Assembly: GCA_001683845.1 (NCBI GenBank)
Contig: LXQI01000010.1
Location: 1-42,446 of the forward strand
DNA length: 42,446 nucleotides
From: Erythrobacter sp. ANT-B3C2
Lineage (GTDB): Bacteria; Pseudomonadota; Alphaproteobacteria; Sphingomonadales; Sphingomonadaceae
Direction: 5' to 3'
Positions 1-9,120 of the stretch are shown one piece after another. The notes under the pieces are model-generated. The model did no database searches. It saw only the letters and a list, made by a program, of their open reading frames with translations, and was not told where the DNA came from. Every line of letters begins with the position of its first letter. Within the stretch, counting starts at the first letter, position 1. Both the position numbers and the translations under genes were made by a program.

Positions 1-117
1 TGGCTGGTCGAAAACGGACGGCTGGAAGCACCGGCGGAGCTGTCCGGACCGTCCGGCGAACCATTGGTGCTTGAACCTTCCGAGAATAAGCGCTTTGTTG
101 GGGTTTCGCGCGGATAA
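1..117 (+). CDS. C-terminal end of an unidentified protein (5' end outside window)
   Basis: An open frame enters at the first base and runs 38 codons to a TAA at 115-117. Codon choice (GC-rich third positions, Glu, Pro and Gly in the pattern of the neighbours) looks like a genuine gene tail. The visible peptide ends in KRFVGVSRG and contains EPLVLEPSEN; I do not recognise the family. Nothing can be said about function from this fragment. It lies on the same strand as the AHH nuclease gene that follows about 50 bases later. Confidence 0.45.
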   Translation, partial: WLVENGRLEAPAELSGPSGEPLVLEPSENKRFVGVSRG

Positions 118-167
118 AGGGGGGAATCCGCATCGCCGCATATTGCCGTGGCCGCGGCGCTCCAGCG

Positions 168-791
168 TTGCGGAAGAAGCTGCCGTTCAGGACAGTGAAC
201 CGGCGCGATGCGCCCGGTTACATGCCGGGTATGCAGCGCCACCATCTGCTCCCCCGCCAGCTGCTGGGGCAGCGATCGTTCGGCAAGCTGTTCGACCTGA
301 TCGGGCGAGAGCGGGTGGGGTTCGATGATTTCCGCCTCAACGGCCTGCTGCTGCCCTCGCAGGAAGAGGCGGCGATCGCGGTGCGCATGCCGCTCCATCG
401 CGGGCCGCATCGCGATTACAACACCATGGTGGCCGAGCGAGTAGGACAGATCGAGCGCGATTGGTCGCAGATGCGGCTGCGTGCCCCCGAGGTAGCGCTC
501 GACGATGCGATGATGCGGCTCGATCTTCTCCAGCGGGCTCTGCGCCGCCGCCTGCTGGCCGACGATCGCCCCAAAATGCGCCTCAACCGGCACGATCGGC
601 TTGAGCTCGATGTCGACTTCTCCGATCTCGACGCCATGGCCGAGCTCTTGTGGGCCGATACTGCCGCTCCAGCCCTCGAGCCCCTGCTCCAACCTGCTCC
701 CACCCAACCTGCTCCCGCTCAGCCGATCGCGCGCGGCTTTGCCGGCGCGGCCCCCTTCGACGGGTTTACGCTGCACGCCAGGCCGCATTAG
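168..791 (+). CDS. AHH-type HNH/EndoVII-fold nuclease-like protein
   Basis: The 207-residue protein carries the HHLLPRQLL box near residue 24, then a conserved block NGLLLPS...PLHRGPHRDYNTMV (about residues 58-89). This matches the AHH branch of the HNH/EndoVII nucleases. His pair 25-26 and the HRGPH histidines are the likely metal and catalytic residues. The middle is a basic helical stretch (about 95-145) and the C-terminus is Pro/Ala rich and probably disordered. No signal peptide, repeat or toxin-delivery domain is present, so this looks like a solitary cytosolic protein. I chose the TTG at 168 because it keeps VNRRDAPGY ahead of the HH box, which I recall as conserved; ATG at 222 or 231 are alternatives and no start has a clear ribosome binding site. 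Substrate and role are unknown. Confidence 0.6.
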   Translation: MRKKLPFRTVNRRDAPGYMPGMQRHHLLPRQLLGQRSFGKLFDLIGRERVGFDDFRLNGLLLPSQEEAAIAVRMPLHRGPHRDYNTMVAERVGQIERDWSQMRLRAPEVALDDAMMRLDLLQRALRRRLLADDRPKMRLNRHDRLELDVDFSDLDAMAELLWADTAAPALEPLLQPAPTQPAPAQPIARGFAGAAPFDGFTLHARPH

Positions 792-855
792 CGGGGCGCT
801 CCTGCCGTTCCCGGGCGAGCGGGGCAGGCGGTCGACTTTGCCCGGCTGCCGGCAC

Positions 856-2541
856 TCAGCCTGCGGTGGGGCCCGCCATCGCGCCGTTCGCTGCGGACAG
901 GATTGCGCGCACGCTGGCGGTGGCGATGTCCTCGTCCACGCCCACGCCCCAGACGATCCGCCCATCAGGCAGTGCGCATTCAAGGTAGGCCGCAGCCCGC
1001 GCATCGGTACCCTTGCCAAGCGCATGTTCCGAATAGTCGAGCACCTCCATCGAGAGCGCAAAGGTCTGCCGCAGCGTCGTCAGCACTGACGAGACCAGCC
1101 CCTTGCCGCGCCCGCTGACCTTCTGCTCGCGCCCGCCGACCGTGATCGTTCCGGCAAACAGCCGTGCCCCGTCGCTGGCGCGGGTTTCCTCGTAATCCAC
1201 CAGTGCGAAGGTGGGGTTCTCGACGTCGATCGAATAGGCCTGACGAAAGCTGTCCCAGATGTCGCCCGCATTGAGCTCACGACCCAGCGCATCCGCCAGC
1301 CGCTGGACCCGGCCCGAGAAATCCACCTGCAACCTTTTGGGCAACTTGAGCCCCTGGCTCTGTTCCAGCACCCAGGCGAAGCCGCCCTTGCCGCTCTGCG
1401 AATTGACCCGGATCACCGCCTCGTAGCTGCGGCCCAGATCCGCCGGATCTACCGGCAGATAGGGCACGCGCCAGAGCTCATCGTTCTGGGTGCCGTGGGC
1501 CTCGAAGCCCTTCTTGATTGCATCCTGGTGGCTACCTGAAAAAGCCGTGAACACCAGCTCGCCGCCATAGGGATGGCGTGGGTGCACGGGCAGCTGATTG
1601 CAGTACTCCACCGTTTCGATGACCCCGTCGATGTCGGAGAAATCCAGCCCCGGATCAATGCCTTGCGAGTACATATTGAGAGCTATTGTCACCAGGCAGC
1701 AATTGCCGGTGCGCTCGCCATTGCCGAACAGGCAGCCTTCGATCCGGTCGGCTCCTGCCATCAAGCCCAGTTCTGCCGCCGCGACGCCGGTGCCGCGATC
1801 GTTATGCGTGTGGAGGCTGATCGAGGCTGCCTTGCGGTTGGGCAGGTTGCGGCAGAAATACTCGATCTGGTCAGCATAGATGTTCGCCGTGGCCGCTTCC
1901 ACCGTGGCTGGCAGGTTGAGGATCAGCGGCCGCTCGGGGGTGGGCGCGATGATTTCCATCACCGCCTCGCACACCTCCAGGCTGAAATCGAGTTCGGCCG
2001 TGGAGAATGTCTCCGGCGAATATTCGAAGTGCCATTCCGTATCCGGCCGGGCCGCAGCCTCGTCGCGCAGCAGCTTTGCGGCGTGGACGGCGATGCCCTT
2101 CACCTGCTCGCGGCTCATGCGGAAGACGATCTCGCGCCAGGCAGGGCTGAGTGCGTTGTAGACGTGCACAATGGCCCGCTTCGCCCCCGCAAGGCTATCG
2201 AAAGAGCGGCGGATCAGGTCTTCGCGCGCTTGCGTGAGCACCTGAACGGTGACGTCATCGGGGACGCGGCCGCTGGTAACGAGAGTGGCGATGAAGTCGA
2301 ACTCGGTCTGCCCAGCGGCGGGGAAGCCGATTTCGATCTCCTTCACGCCAATCTGGATAAGGAGGTCGAAAAAGCGGTTCTTCTTCAGCGCGTCCATCGG
2401 ATCGACGATCGCCTGGTTGCCGTCGCGCAGATCGGTCGAGAGCCAGCGGGGCGGGGTGGTGATCACCTTCGAGGGCCACTGCCGGTCTGGCATGTCGATC
2501 GGTGGGAACGGCCGGTATTTGCGGCCCGGGTCCTTGAGCAT
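856..2541 (-). CDS. leuA: 2-isopropylmalate synthase (leucine biosynthesis)
   Basis: It condenses 2-ketoisovalerate with acetyl-CoA to 2-isopropylmalate, the committed step to leucine. The 561-residue product opens with [20 protein letters not shown] and is the long 'type 2' LeuA form. The catalytic TIM barrel has the metal/substrate motif [11 protein letters not shown] near residue 40, and [11 protein letters not shown] supplies the metal-binding histidines. The last ~140 residues form the leucine-sensing regulatory domain. ATG at 2541 fits the family N-terminus; ATG at 2547 or TTG at 2553 are alternatives and have an AAGG sequence at better spacing. leuA lies downstream of ilvB-ilvH-ilvC on the same strand but about 1.2 kb beyond ilvC, so it probably has its own promoter. 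A short Leu-containing open frame and a perfect hairpin precede it. Confidence 0.96.
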   Translation of the reverse strand: MLKDPGRKYRPFPPIDMPDRQWPSKVITTPPRWLSTDLRDGNQAIVDPMDALKKNRFFDLLIQIGVKEIEIGFPAAGQTEFDFIATLVTSGRVPDDVTVQVLTQAREDLIRRSFDSLAGAKRAIVHVYNALSPAWREIVFRMSREQVKGIAVHAAKLLRDEAAARPDTEWHFEYSPETFSTAELDFSLEVCEAVMEIIAPTPERPLILNLPATVEAATANIYADQIEYFCRNLPNRKAASISLHTHNDRGTGVAAAELGLMAGADRIEGCLFGNGERTGNCCLVTIALNMYSQGIDPGLDFSDIDGVIETVEYCNQLPVHPRHPYGGELVFTAFSGSHQDAIKKGFEAHGTQNDELWRVPYLPVDPADLGRSYEAVIRVNSQSGKGGFAWVLEQSQGLKLPKRLQVDFSGRVQRLADALGRELNAGDIWDSFRQAYSIDVENPTFALVDYEETRASDGARLFAGTITVGGREQKVSGRGKGLVSSVLTTLRQTFALSMEVLDYSEHALGKGTDARAAAYLECALPDGRIVWGVGVDEDIATASVRAILSAANGAMAGPTAG

Positions 2542-2563
2542 GGTCATCTGCAACGCCTTACGC

Positions 2564-2584
2564 CTTTGCCCCGAGCGGGCAAAG
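2564..2584 (-). promoter_or_regulatory. Perfect inverted repeat in the leuA leader
   Basis: Arms CTTTGCCC (2564-2571) and GGGCAAAG (2577-2584) pair perfectly across a 5-base loop, and the element sits about 22 bases upstream of the leuA ATG. No run of T follows on the minus strand, so it is not a classical terminator. It could be a stem of an attenuator, a translation-control hairpin, or an operator. The structure is seen directly; the function is inference. Confidence 0.45.
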
Positions 2585-2671
2585 CGCCGGAGCCATGTTC
2601 GATGGATCGGATGAAGAAGCCCCTAGGCGGGTCGCCCGACGCGTCAATGCGCGTGAGGGCGGGTTGCGCGC

Positions 2672-2719
2672 CTAAGGGCGCGTAAGTCGAAACAAGGGCA
2701 GGGCGGTTTGAATGGCCAT
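2672..2719 (-). promoter_or_regulatory. Possible leuA leader peptide
   Basis: A 15-codon frame starts with ATG at 2719 and reads MAIQTALPLFRLTRP followed by TAG, with three Leu codons. It lies about 130 bases upstream of leuA. Two stems follow it: GCGCC/GGCGC directly at its stop, and the perfect repeat at 2564-2584. The layout resembles a transcription attenuator, but three non-consecutive Leu codons are weak and no strong ribosome binding site is evident. Confidence 0.25.
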
Positions 2720-2753
2720 TTGGCGGACAGTAGGCGCGGATCAACTCCGCTGT

Positions 2754-2978
2754 CTAGCCGCAGCGCAGCCCGGTGATGGTCTCGTCCGCATCGAGGATCA
2801 CGCTGAGCCGTTTTGGGGCGGGATTGCCCTCGAGGGATTCACCGGGTGCGATCCAGCGCACATCGACCTGCGGAGCGACCGCTGCGAGCAGCGCGGCCGC
2901 GTCCGGACGCCTGCCTCGCGAGCGCCAGCGTGGCCATCAGGGGCAGGGGAGCACGAAGAAGCAGGGTATGGCCGCCAT
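2754..2978 (-). pseudogene. Remnant of a small I78-type peptidase inhibitor gene
   Basis: Between leuA and the YceI gene, a minus-strand frame open from 2936 to a TAG at 2754-2756 reads ...PDAAALLAAV, then VDVRWIAPGESLE, KRLSVILDADE and ends TGLRCG. This is the RWI-x-PG-D/E ... RLNV-x-LD ... RCG pattern of the I78 (Elastase inhibitor AFLEI/Pf11-like) family C-terminus. The frame has no usable start: the in-frame ATG at 2978 codes for a short hydrophobic stretch (MAAIPCFFVLPCP) and then meets TGA at 2937-2939. The next frame has a signal-like LPLMATLALARQ over the same region. A single-base frameshift in the signal-peptide region would explain this; a sequencing error is equally possible. Confidence 0.45.
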
Positions 2979-3010
2979 GCCGGCCGAAGGGCAGGCGGCT
3001 GGTTGCGCCC

Positions 3011-3661
3011 CTATTGCTTTTCGAATGCAGCGGAGAGGTCAAGCTCCACCGCGTCCGAAACCATCGGAATCGCATAGCCGATGCCGAACTCGGAGCGGTT
3101 GATCGTGGCAGTCCCCTCGAAGCCGATGGTCTCCGCCCGGTTCCTGGGGTTGGCGCCCGCGCCGGTGAACTCCGCGGCGATGGTCACCGGGCGGGTTACG
3201 CCATTGAGGGTGAAATCGCCGGTAACATTGGCGGTGGTCTCTCCAGTGGGCTCGACCGAGGTCGAGATGAAGCGGGCCGGCGCCGGTTGCGCGCCAAAGA
3301 AATCGGGCTGACCACCGTCGGAGCCCGCGCGCAGCAGGTGCTCGGTCAGTCCGGTGCTGGCAGTGGTGACCTCGGCCACCGGGATCGAGACGTCGAGCTG
3401 CGCTGAGGCGAGGTTCGCCGGATCGATCACGAGTGTGCCCTCGACATTGCCGAACAGGCCAAAATAATCATTGAAGCCGAAATGGTCGACCCGCCAGCCG
3501 ACCAGCGTGTGAGCCGCATCCAGCTGGTAGGTGCCGGCTGTCACCCGCCCTGTGTCGAGCGTGCCCGGCAGCAGCGGCGCCTCACCCTGGGCGTGCAGGG
3601 TGCCGACTGAAAGCGCCGCCACGCCGGCCGCGGCAGCGATCGTCAGGAGAGACTTGCGCAT
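3011..3661 (-). CDS. YceI family periplasmic protein
   Basis: A 216-residue product starting MRKSLLTIAAAAG with a Sec signal peptide ending near ...TLHAQG (residue 25). The mature part has the YceI lipocalin-like pattern: TYQLDAAHTLVGWRVDHFGFN, FGNVEGTLVID, then ANVTGDFTLNGVTRPVT and the end repeat INRSEFGIGYAIPMVSD. The family binds polyisoprenoid or amphiphilic molecules in the periplasm; the ligand here is unknown. ATG at 3661 places the signal peptide at the N-terminus, whereas the upstream frame extension looks noncoding. It follows ilvC by 81 bases on the same strand and could be read through from it, although no functional link to amino acid synthesis is known. Confidence 0.9.
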   Translation of the reverse strand: MRKSLLTIAAAAGVAALSVGTLHAQGEAPLLPGTLDTGRVTAGTYQLDAAHTLVGWRVDHFGFNDYFGLFGNVEGTLVIDPANLASAQLDVSIPVAEVTTASTGLTEHLLRAGSDGGQPDFFGAQPAPARFISTSVEPTGETTANVTGDFTLNGVTRPVTIAAEFTGAGANPRNRAETIGFEGTATINRSEFGIGYAIPMVSDAVELDLSAAFEKQ

Positions 3662-3742
3662 AAAATTTGCCCTTTCATCTGGTTGACCGCCGATCTGGGG
3701 CGCGCGGCCCTGTTTTTCCACCGCCGCGCGGATCAGCCAGCC

Positions 3743-4867
<1,125 letters not shown>

Positions 4868-5383
4868 CTAGGCTTCCGCCGCCCCGCGCATCATGCCCAC
4901 GATGCCGGTGCGCCCCACCTCCACCAGCCCCAGCTCGCGCATCAGGCCGACGAAGCGGTCGATCTTCTCCGGGCCGCCGGTCAGCTCGAAGACGAAGCTT
5001 TCGGTGGTGGTATCGACCACGCTGGCGCGGAATACATCGGCCAGCCGCAGCGCCTCGACGCGATTGTCGCCCTTGCCGGCGACCTTCACCAGCGCCAGTT
5101 CGCGTTCCACATGGGGGCCAGCCTCGGTAAGGTCGATCACCTTGTGCACCGGCACCAACCGCTCCAGCTGGGCGATGATCTGGTCGATCACCGGCGGCGG
5201 CCCGTTGGTGACGATGGTGATCCGGCTGACCGCGTGATCTTCCTGGATATCGGCCACTGTCAGGCTGTCGATATTGTAACCGCGTGCGGTGAACAGCCCG
5301 GCGATCTTAGCGAGGATGCCGGGCTCGTTGTCCACGGTGACGGTCAGGACGTGGCGTTCGCTCTGGCGGTGCTCGATTTTCAT
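4868..5383 (-). CDS. ilvH: Acetolactate synthase small (regulatory) subunit
   Basis: A 171-residue regulatory subunit that binds valine and activates the IlvB catalytic subunit. The N-terminal ACT domain reads HVLTVTVDNEPGILAKIAGL and GYNIDSLTVA (residues ~8-45), followed by a C-terminal ACT-like domain (RELALVKV ... GGPEKIDRFVGLMRELG). The ATG at 5383 overlaps the ilvB stop as TGATG, which points to translational coupling and a fixed subunit ratio. Confidence 0.96.
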   Translation of the reverse strand: MKIEHRQSERHVLTVTVDNEPGILAKIAGLFTARGYNIDSLTVADIQEDHAVSRITIVTNGPPPVIDQIIAQLERLVPVHKVIDLTEAGPHVERELALVKVAGKGDNRVEALRLADVFRASVVDTTTESFVFELTGGPEKIDRFVGLMRELGLVEVGRTGIVGMMRGAAEA

Positions 5384-7137
5384 CACACCAGCGCCTTGGC
5401 ACGGTCGTCTAGCGTGCCCGCGTGCTGGTCGCCTTGGAGCAGCATCTCGGTATGCGCGGCGCCGCTGGGGATCATCGGGAAGCAGTTCGCGTCCTTGGAG
5501 ACCATGCAATCGACCATCACCGGGCCATCGTGCGCCAGCATCGCGGCGATACCGTCGTCCAGCTGGCTCTCGTTCTCGATGCGGATGCCCTTCCAGCCGT
5601 AGGCCTCTGCCAGCGCGACGAAATCGGGCAGCGAATCGGAGTAGCTGTTGGAATAGCGGCTTTCATAGGTCAGCTCCTGCCATTGGCGGACCATTCCCAT
5701 ATATTCGTTGTTGAGGATGAACACCTTGACCGGCAGGCGGAATTGGCTGGCGGTGCCCAGTTCTTGAATGTTCATCTGGATGCTGGCCTCGCCCGCGATG
5801 TCGATCACCAGCGCATCGGGGTTGCCCAGCTGCGCGCCGATCGCTGCGGGCAGGCCATAGCCCATCGTGCCGAGGCCGCCGCTGGTGAGCCACTTGTTGG
5901 GCTCCATGAAGCCGAAATATTGCGCGGCCCACATCTGATGCTGGCCCACTTCAGTGGTGATGATCGGGCTGCGGTGGCGGGTCGCCTCGAACAGCCGCTG
6001 CACCGCCAGCTGTGGCATCAGCGAATCCTCGCGGTGCGGGAAGGCGAGGCAGTCGCGCGCCTGCCAGCCGGCGATCTGCGCCTTCCATTCGCCAAGATCA
6101 CGCCCCCTGCGTCCGTCCCACCCATCGACCAGCTGCCCCAGCACCTTGGCGCAATCGCCGACGATGCCAAGGTCCACCGGGACCACCTTGTTGATGCTTG
6201 CCCGGTCGATATCAATGTGGATCTTGGTGGAATGCGGCGAGAATGCGTCCAGCCGTCCGGTCACCCGATCGTCGAAGCGGGCGCCGATGCACACCATCAC
6301 GTCGCAGGCGTTCATCGCCATGTTGGCTTCCAGCGTGCCGTGCATTCCCAGCATGCCGAGCCAGGCCGGATGATCGGCCGGGAAGGCGCCGAGGCCCATT
6401 AGCGTGGAGGTGACCGGTGCGCCGGTGAGCGCCTGCAATTCGCGCAGCAGGGCGCTTGCCTGCGGGCCCGCGTTGATCACGCCGCCGCCGGTGTAGAACA
6501 CCGGGCGCTCGGCGTTGGCGATCAGTTCCACTGCGGCGGCGATTTCCTCGGCCGAAGCTTCGGTGCGCGGGCGATAGCGGCGCGGCCACTGCAGCGCGGG
6601 TTCGGAGGTGTCGGGCAGATCGGCGGTGGCCACCTGCACGTTTTTGGGGATATCGATCACCACCGGCCCGGGCCGACCGGTGGTGGCGATCTCGAACGCC
6701 TCCTCGATCGTGGCGGCGAGCTGCTCGGGATCTCGCACGAGGTAATTGTGCTTAGTGCAGTGGCGCGTCAGCCCCACCGTATCCGCCTCCTGGAAGGCAT
6801 CGGTGCCGATCAGGTTGGTCGCCACCTGCCCGGTGATCACCACCATGGGGATCGAATCCATGAAGGCATCGGCAATGCCGGTGATCGCGTTGGTCGCGCC
6901 CGGCCCGCTGGTGACGAGCACCACGCCGGGCTTGCCGGTGGATCGGGCGTAGCCTTCGGCCGCGTGCGCTGCGCCGGCTTCGTGCCGCACCAGAATGTGG
7001 CGGATGCGCCGGTCGCGGAACAGCTCGTCATAGATCGGCAGCACCGCGCCGCCGGGATAGCCGAACACGACCTCCACGCCCCGGCGGACCAGGCTTTCGA
7101 CCAGGATCGCTGCGCCGCTGCGTTCTTCCACTGCCAC
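5383..7137 (-). CDS. ilvB: Acetolactate synthase large (catalytic) subunit
   Basis: The thiamine diphosphate enzyme makes acetolactate from two pyruvates, or acetohydroxybutyrate from pyruvate and 2-ketobutyrate. The 584 residues have the usual three domains. The N-terminal part holds [16 protein letters not shown] and [15 protein letters not shown] with the catalytic Glu. The C-terminal TPP domain holds [18 protein letters not shown] and [12 protein letters not shown]. The metal-binding motif reads GEAS, with Glu where many family members have Asp (GDG/GDA). The start is a GTG at 7137 with GAGGG about six bases upstream. A strong GC hairpin and a possible TTGACA promoter precede the gene. 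Confidence 0.97.
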   Translation of the reverse strand: MAVEERSGAAILVESLVRRGVEVVFGYPGGAVLPIYDELFRDRRIRHILVRHEAGAAHAAEGYARSTGKPGVVLVTSGPGATNAITGIADAFMDSIPMVVITGQVATNLIGTDAFQEADTVGLTRHCTKHNYLVRDPEQLAATIEEAFEIATTGRPGPVVIDIPKNVQVATADLPDTSEPALQWPRRYRPRTEASAEEIAAAVELIANAERPVFYTGGGVINAGPQASALLRELQALTGAPVTSTLMGLGAFPADHPAWLGMLGMHGTLEANMAMNACDVMVCIGARFDDRVTGRLDAFSPHSTKIHIDIDRASINKVVPVDLGIVGDCAKVLGQLVDGWDGRRGRDLGEWKAQIAGWQARDCLAFPHREDSLMPQLAVQRLFEATRHRSPIITTEVGQHQMWAAQYFGFMEPNKWLTSGGLGTMGYGLPAAIGAQLGNPDALVIDIAGEASIQMNIQELGTASQFRLPVKVFILNNEYMGMVRQWQELTYESRYSNSYSDSLPDFVALAEAYGWKGIRIENESQLDDGIAAMLAHDGPVMVDCMVSKDANCFPMIPSGAAHTEMLLQGDQHAGTLDDRAKALV

Positions 7138-7161
7138 TGTACCCTCGCTTTAGAAACGATT

Positions 7162-7194
7162 GGCCCGGCGCGCACTGCCGCGCGCCGCCGGGCC
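7162..7194 (-). terminator. GC-rich stem-loop between miaA and ilvB
   Basis: Arms of about 12 bases (7162-7173 and 7180-7194, with a 3-base bulge on one side) pair around a 6-base loop. On the minus strand the stem is followed by a short T-containing tract before the ilvB ribosome binding site. It may terminate miaA transcripts or act as an attenuator in the ilvB leader. I found no branched-chain-rich leader peptide ahead of it, so the terminator reading is slightly favoured. Confidence 0.45.
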
Positions 7195-7204
7195 ATGGGG
7201 GGCG

Positions 7205-7233
7205 CTGCTATGCGGAAGGAAATGTCGTGTCAA
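7205..7233 (-). promoter_or_regulatory. Possible ilvB promoter
   Basis: On the minus strand a perfect TTGACA lies at 7228-7233, followed after 17 bases by TAGCAG at 7205-7210 (three of six matches to the -10 consensus). It sits just past the miaA stop and about 70 bases upstream of the ilvB start, where a promoter is expected. The -35 match is good and the -10 is weak. Confidence 0.35.
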
Positions 7234-7236
7234 TCT

Positions 7237-8229
7237 CTAGTTCTGTAATAAAGTTGCGAAATGATCGTGCCATCTTGGGGTGATGAGTGAGCGGGGCCAA
7301 TCGGCGGGCGGCTGGTTGCGGAACCAGGTGTACTGCCGTTTGGCGTAGTTGCGGGTCGCTTGTCCGCCGCGCGTGATCGCCTCCTCGCGCGTCCACTCGC
7401 CGCCCAGCCAGCCAGCCATTTCACGCACGCCGATCGCGCGCATCACCGGTAGTTCGGGCGAGAGGCCGCGAGCGAGGAGTGCTGCCACTTCGTCGGCCGC
7501 GCCATTCTCGACCATCCGGGCGAACCGCGCTTCGCAGCGCGCGTACAGCGGCTCGCGCTCCGGCAGTAGGACCAGCGGGTGCAGCGCCACGCTGGTGCCG
7601 ATGCCGCCCTCGCTCTGCTGCTGCCAGTGGCCGAGCGAGCGGCCGGTGGAGCGCACCACTTCCAGCGCGCGCGCTACTCGCGCCCGATCGCCGGGGTTGA
7701 GCGCCAGCGAGCGCTCCGGGTCCTCGCGTTGCAAGGCCTCCCATGCGGCCGGCGTCGACATCGCACGGATCTCCTCGCGCACCTGTTGGTCGATCGGCGG
7801 CACCGGGGCGATGCCGTCGAGCAGCGTGCGCAGGTACAGCCCGGTCCCGCCCACCAGGATCGGCACTGCGCCGGCCTGGTGCGCCTGCGCGATCTCCTGC
7901 CGGGCCGCGGCCGCCCATTCCGCGGCCGAGCAGGCGAGTGCCCCATCCCACGTGCCGAACAGGCGGTGCTCCACCCCGCGCATGTCCGGCGGAGTGGGCC
8001 GCGCACTGAGGATGGCGAGATCGCGATAGACCTGTGCGCTGTCGGCATTCACCACCACGGCCCGGCCGCCGCGCTCGGCCAGGGCGTGTGCCAGCTCCAC
8101 CGCCAGATCGCTCTTGCCGCTCGCGGTGGGCCCTGCGATGAGCGCCACGGACCCGCGCCTGGCCGCGCACTGGGCCCCGCACTGGGCCACGTCATCGACC
8201 CCGCCACCCGGAGATAAGGCCTTGCTCAT
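7237..8229 (-). CDS. miaA: tRNA dimethylallyltransferase
   Basis: It transfers a dimethylallyl group to A37 of tRNAs reading UNN codons. The P-loop is ALIAGPTASGKSDLA at about residues 29-43, followed by the VNADSAQVYRDL substrate motif, GGTGLYLRTLLDG and, near the end, NYAKRQYTWFRNQP. The 330-residue length is normal. The ATG at 8229 gives a slightly long N-terminus before the P-loop and overlaps the serB start on the other strand by 8 bases; a GTG at 8149 directly before ALIAG is an alternative but would cut the protein very close to the P-loop. Confidence 0.93.
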   Translation of the reverse strand: MSKALSPGGGVDDVAQCGAQCAARRGSVALIAGPTASGKSDLAVELAHALAERGGRAVVVNADSAQVYRDLAILSARPTPPDMRGVEHRLFGTWDGALACSAAEWAAAARQEIAQAHQAGAVPILVGGTGLYLRTLLDGIAPVPPIDQQVREEIRAMSTPAAWEALQREDPERSLALNPGDRARVARALEVVRSTGRSLGHWQQQSEGGIGTSVALHPLVLLPEREPLYARCEARFARMVENGAADEVAALLARGLSPELPVMRAIGVREMAGWLGGEWTREEAITRGGQATRNYAKRQYTWFRNQPPADWPRSLITPRWHDHFATLLQN

Positions 8230-9106
8230 CGCGCGGCTGATAGCAGACCCCGCCACGCTCGACACGCAGCTCGACGCTGCCAGCGCCGCTCTGGCAAAAG
8301 CCGGCCTGCCGCTCGCGGGTGCGCAGATGCTCGATCATTGCGGCGAGGTGCTGGAACTGATGCTGCCAAGCGATGACAGCGCCACCCTGCGCCGGGTCAT
8401 CGGCGAGCACTTCACGCCATCCGACGCATTGATCGCCCGTGATGCGATCCGCGTGCCCGACCTGTTCGTGTCCGACATGGATTCGACCATGATCGGCCAG
8501 GAATGTATCGACGAACTGGCCGAGTTCGCCGGGCTGAAGGCGCAGGTTTCCGCCATCACCGAGCGCGCGATGCTGGGGCAGCTCGATTTCGCCGCCGCCC
8601 TGCAGGAGCGGGTTGCGCTGCTCGAAGGGCTGGAGGAAGCGGCAATCACCACCTGCCTCGAGACCCGCATCACGCCGACGGCCGGTGCCCGCACGCTGGT
8701 GGCGACTCTCAAGCACCTGGGCTGCCGCTGCGTGCTGGTAACCGGCGGGTTCCATCATTTCGCCGATCCAGTGGGGGAGACGATCGGCTTCGAGCGCATC
8801 GTCGGCAACCGGCTGGCGGTGGCCGAGGGGCGGCTGACAGGTGCGCTCACCGGCGCGATTGCTGATGCCGCCACCAAGGAGCGCACCCTGACCGAGGAGC
8901 TGGAGCGCCTCGGCCCGCACGCGCTGTCCATGGCCGCCGGAGACGGCGCGAACGACATCCTGATGATCGAGGCCGCGGATTACGGCATTGCCTATCGTGG
9001 CAAGCCGGCGGCCCGCGCGGCGGCCGATGGCTGGATCGAACGCGGCGATCTCACCTCGGTGCTCAAGCTGCTCGGCGTGCCAAGGACCGACTGGCTCGCC
9101 GCCTAG
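8222..9106 (+). CDS. serB: Phosphoserine phosphatase
   Basis: The last step of serine synthesis, hydrolysing O-phosphoserine. A HAD-fold catalytic domain has the nucleophile motif DMDSTMIGQECIDELA (about residue 82), a second motif VTGGFHHF and a third motif GDGANDILMIEAADYGIAY. An N-terminal ~75-residue regulatory segment precedes it. Total length is 294 residues. I chose the TTG at 8222 because GGAG lies seven bases upstream and the family N-terminus begins there; the upstream in-frame extension lies inside miaA. It is divergent from miaA with overlapping 5' ends. Confidence 0.94.
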   Translation: MLIARLIADPATLDTQLDAASAALAKAGLPLAGAQMLDHCGEVLELMLPSDDSATLRRVIGEHFTPSDALIARDAIRVPDLFVSDMDSTMIGQECIDELAEFAGLKAQVSAITERAMLGQLDFAAALQERVALLEGLEEAAITTCLETRITPTAGARTLVATLKHLGCRCVLVTGGFHHFADPVGETIGFERIVGNRLAVAEGRLTGALTGAIADAATKERTLTEELERLGPHALSMAAGDGANDILMIEAADYGIAYRGKPAARAAADGWIERGDLTSVLKLLGVPRTDWLAA

Positions 9107-9120
9107 CGCGCATCCTTCGT

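Noticed and set aside
1573-2685. Long plus-strand open frame across leuA
   Set aside because: It is antisense to a clearly recognisable LeuA; in GC-rich DNA the opposite strand stays open by chance.
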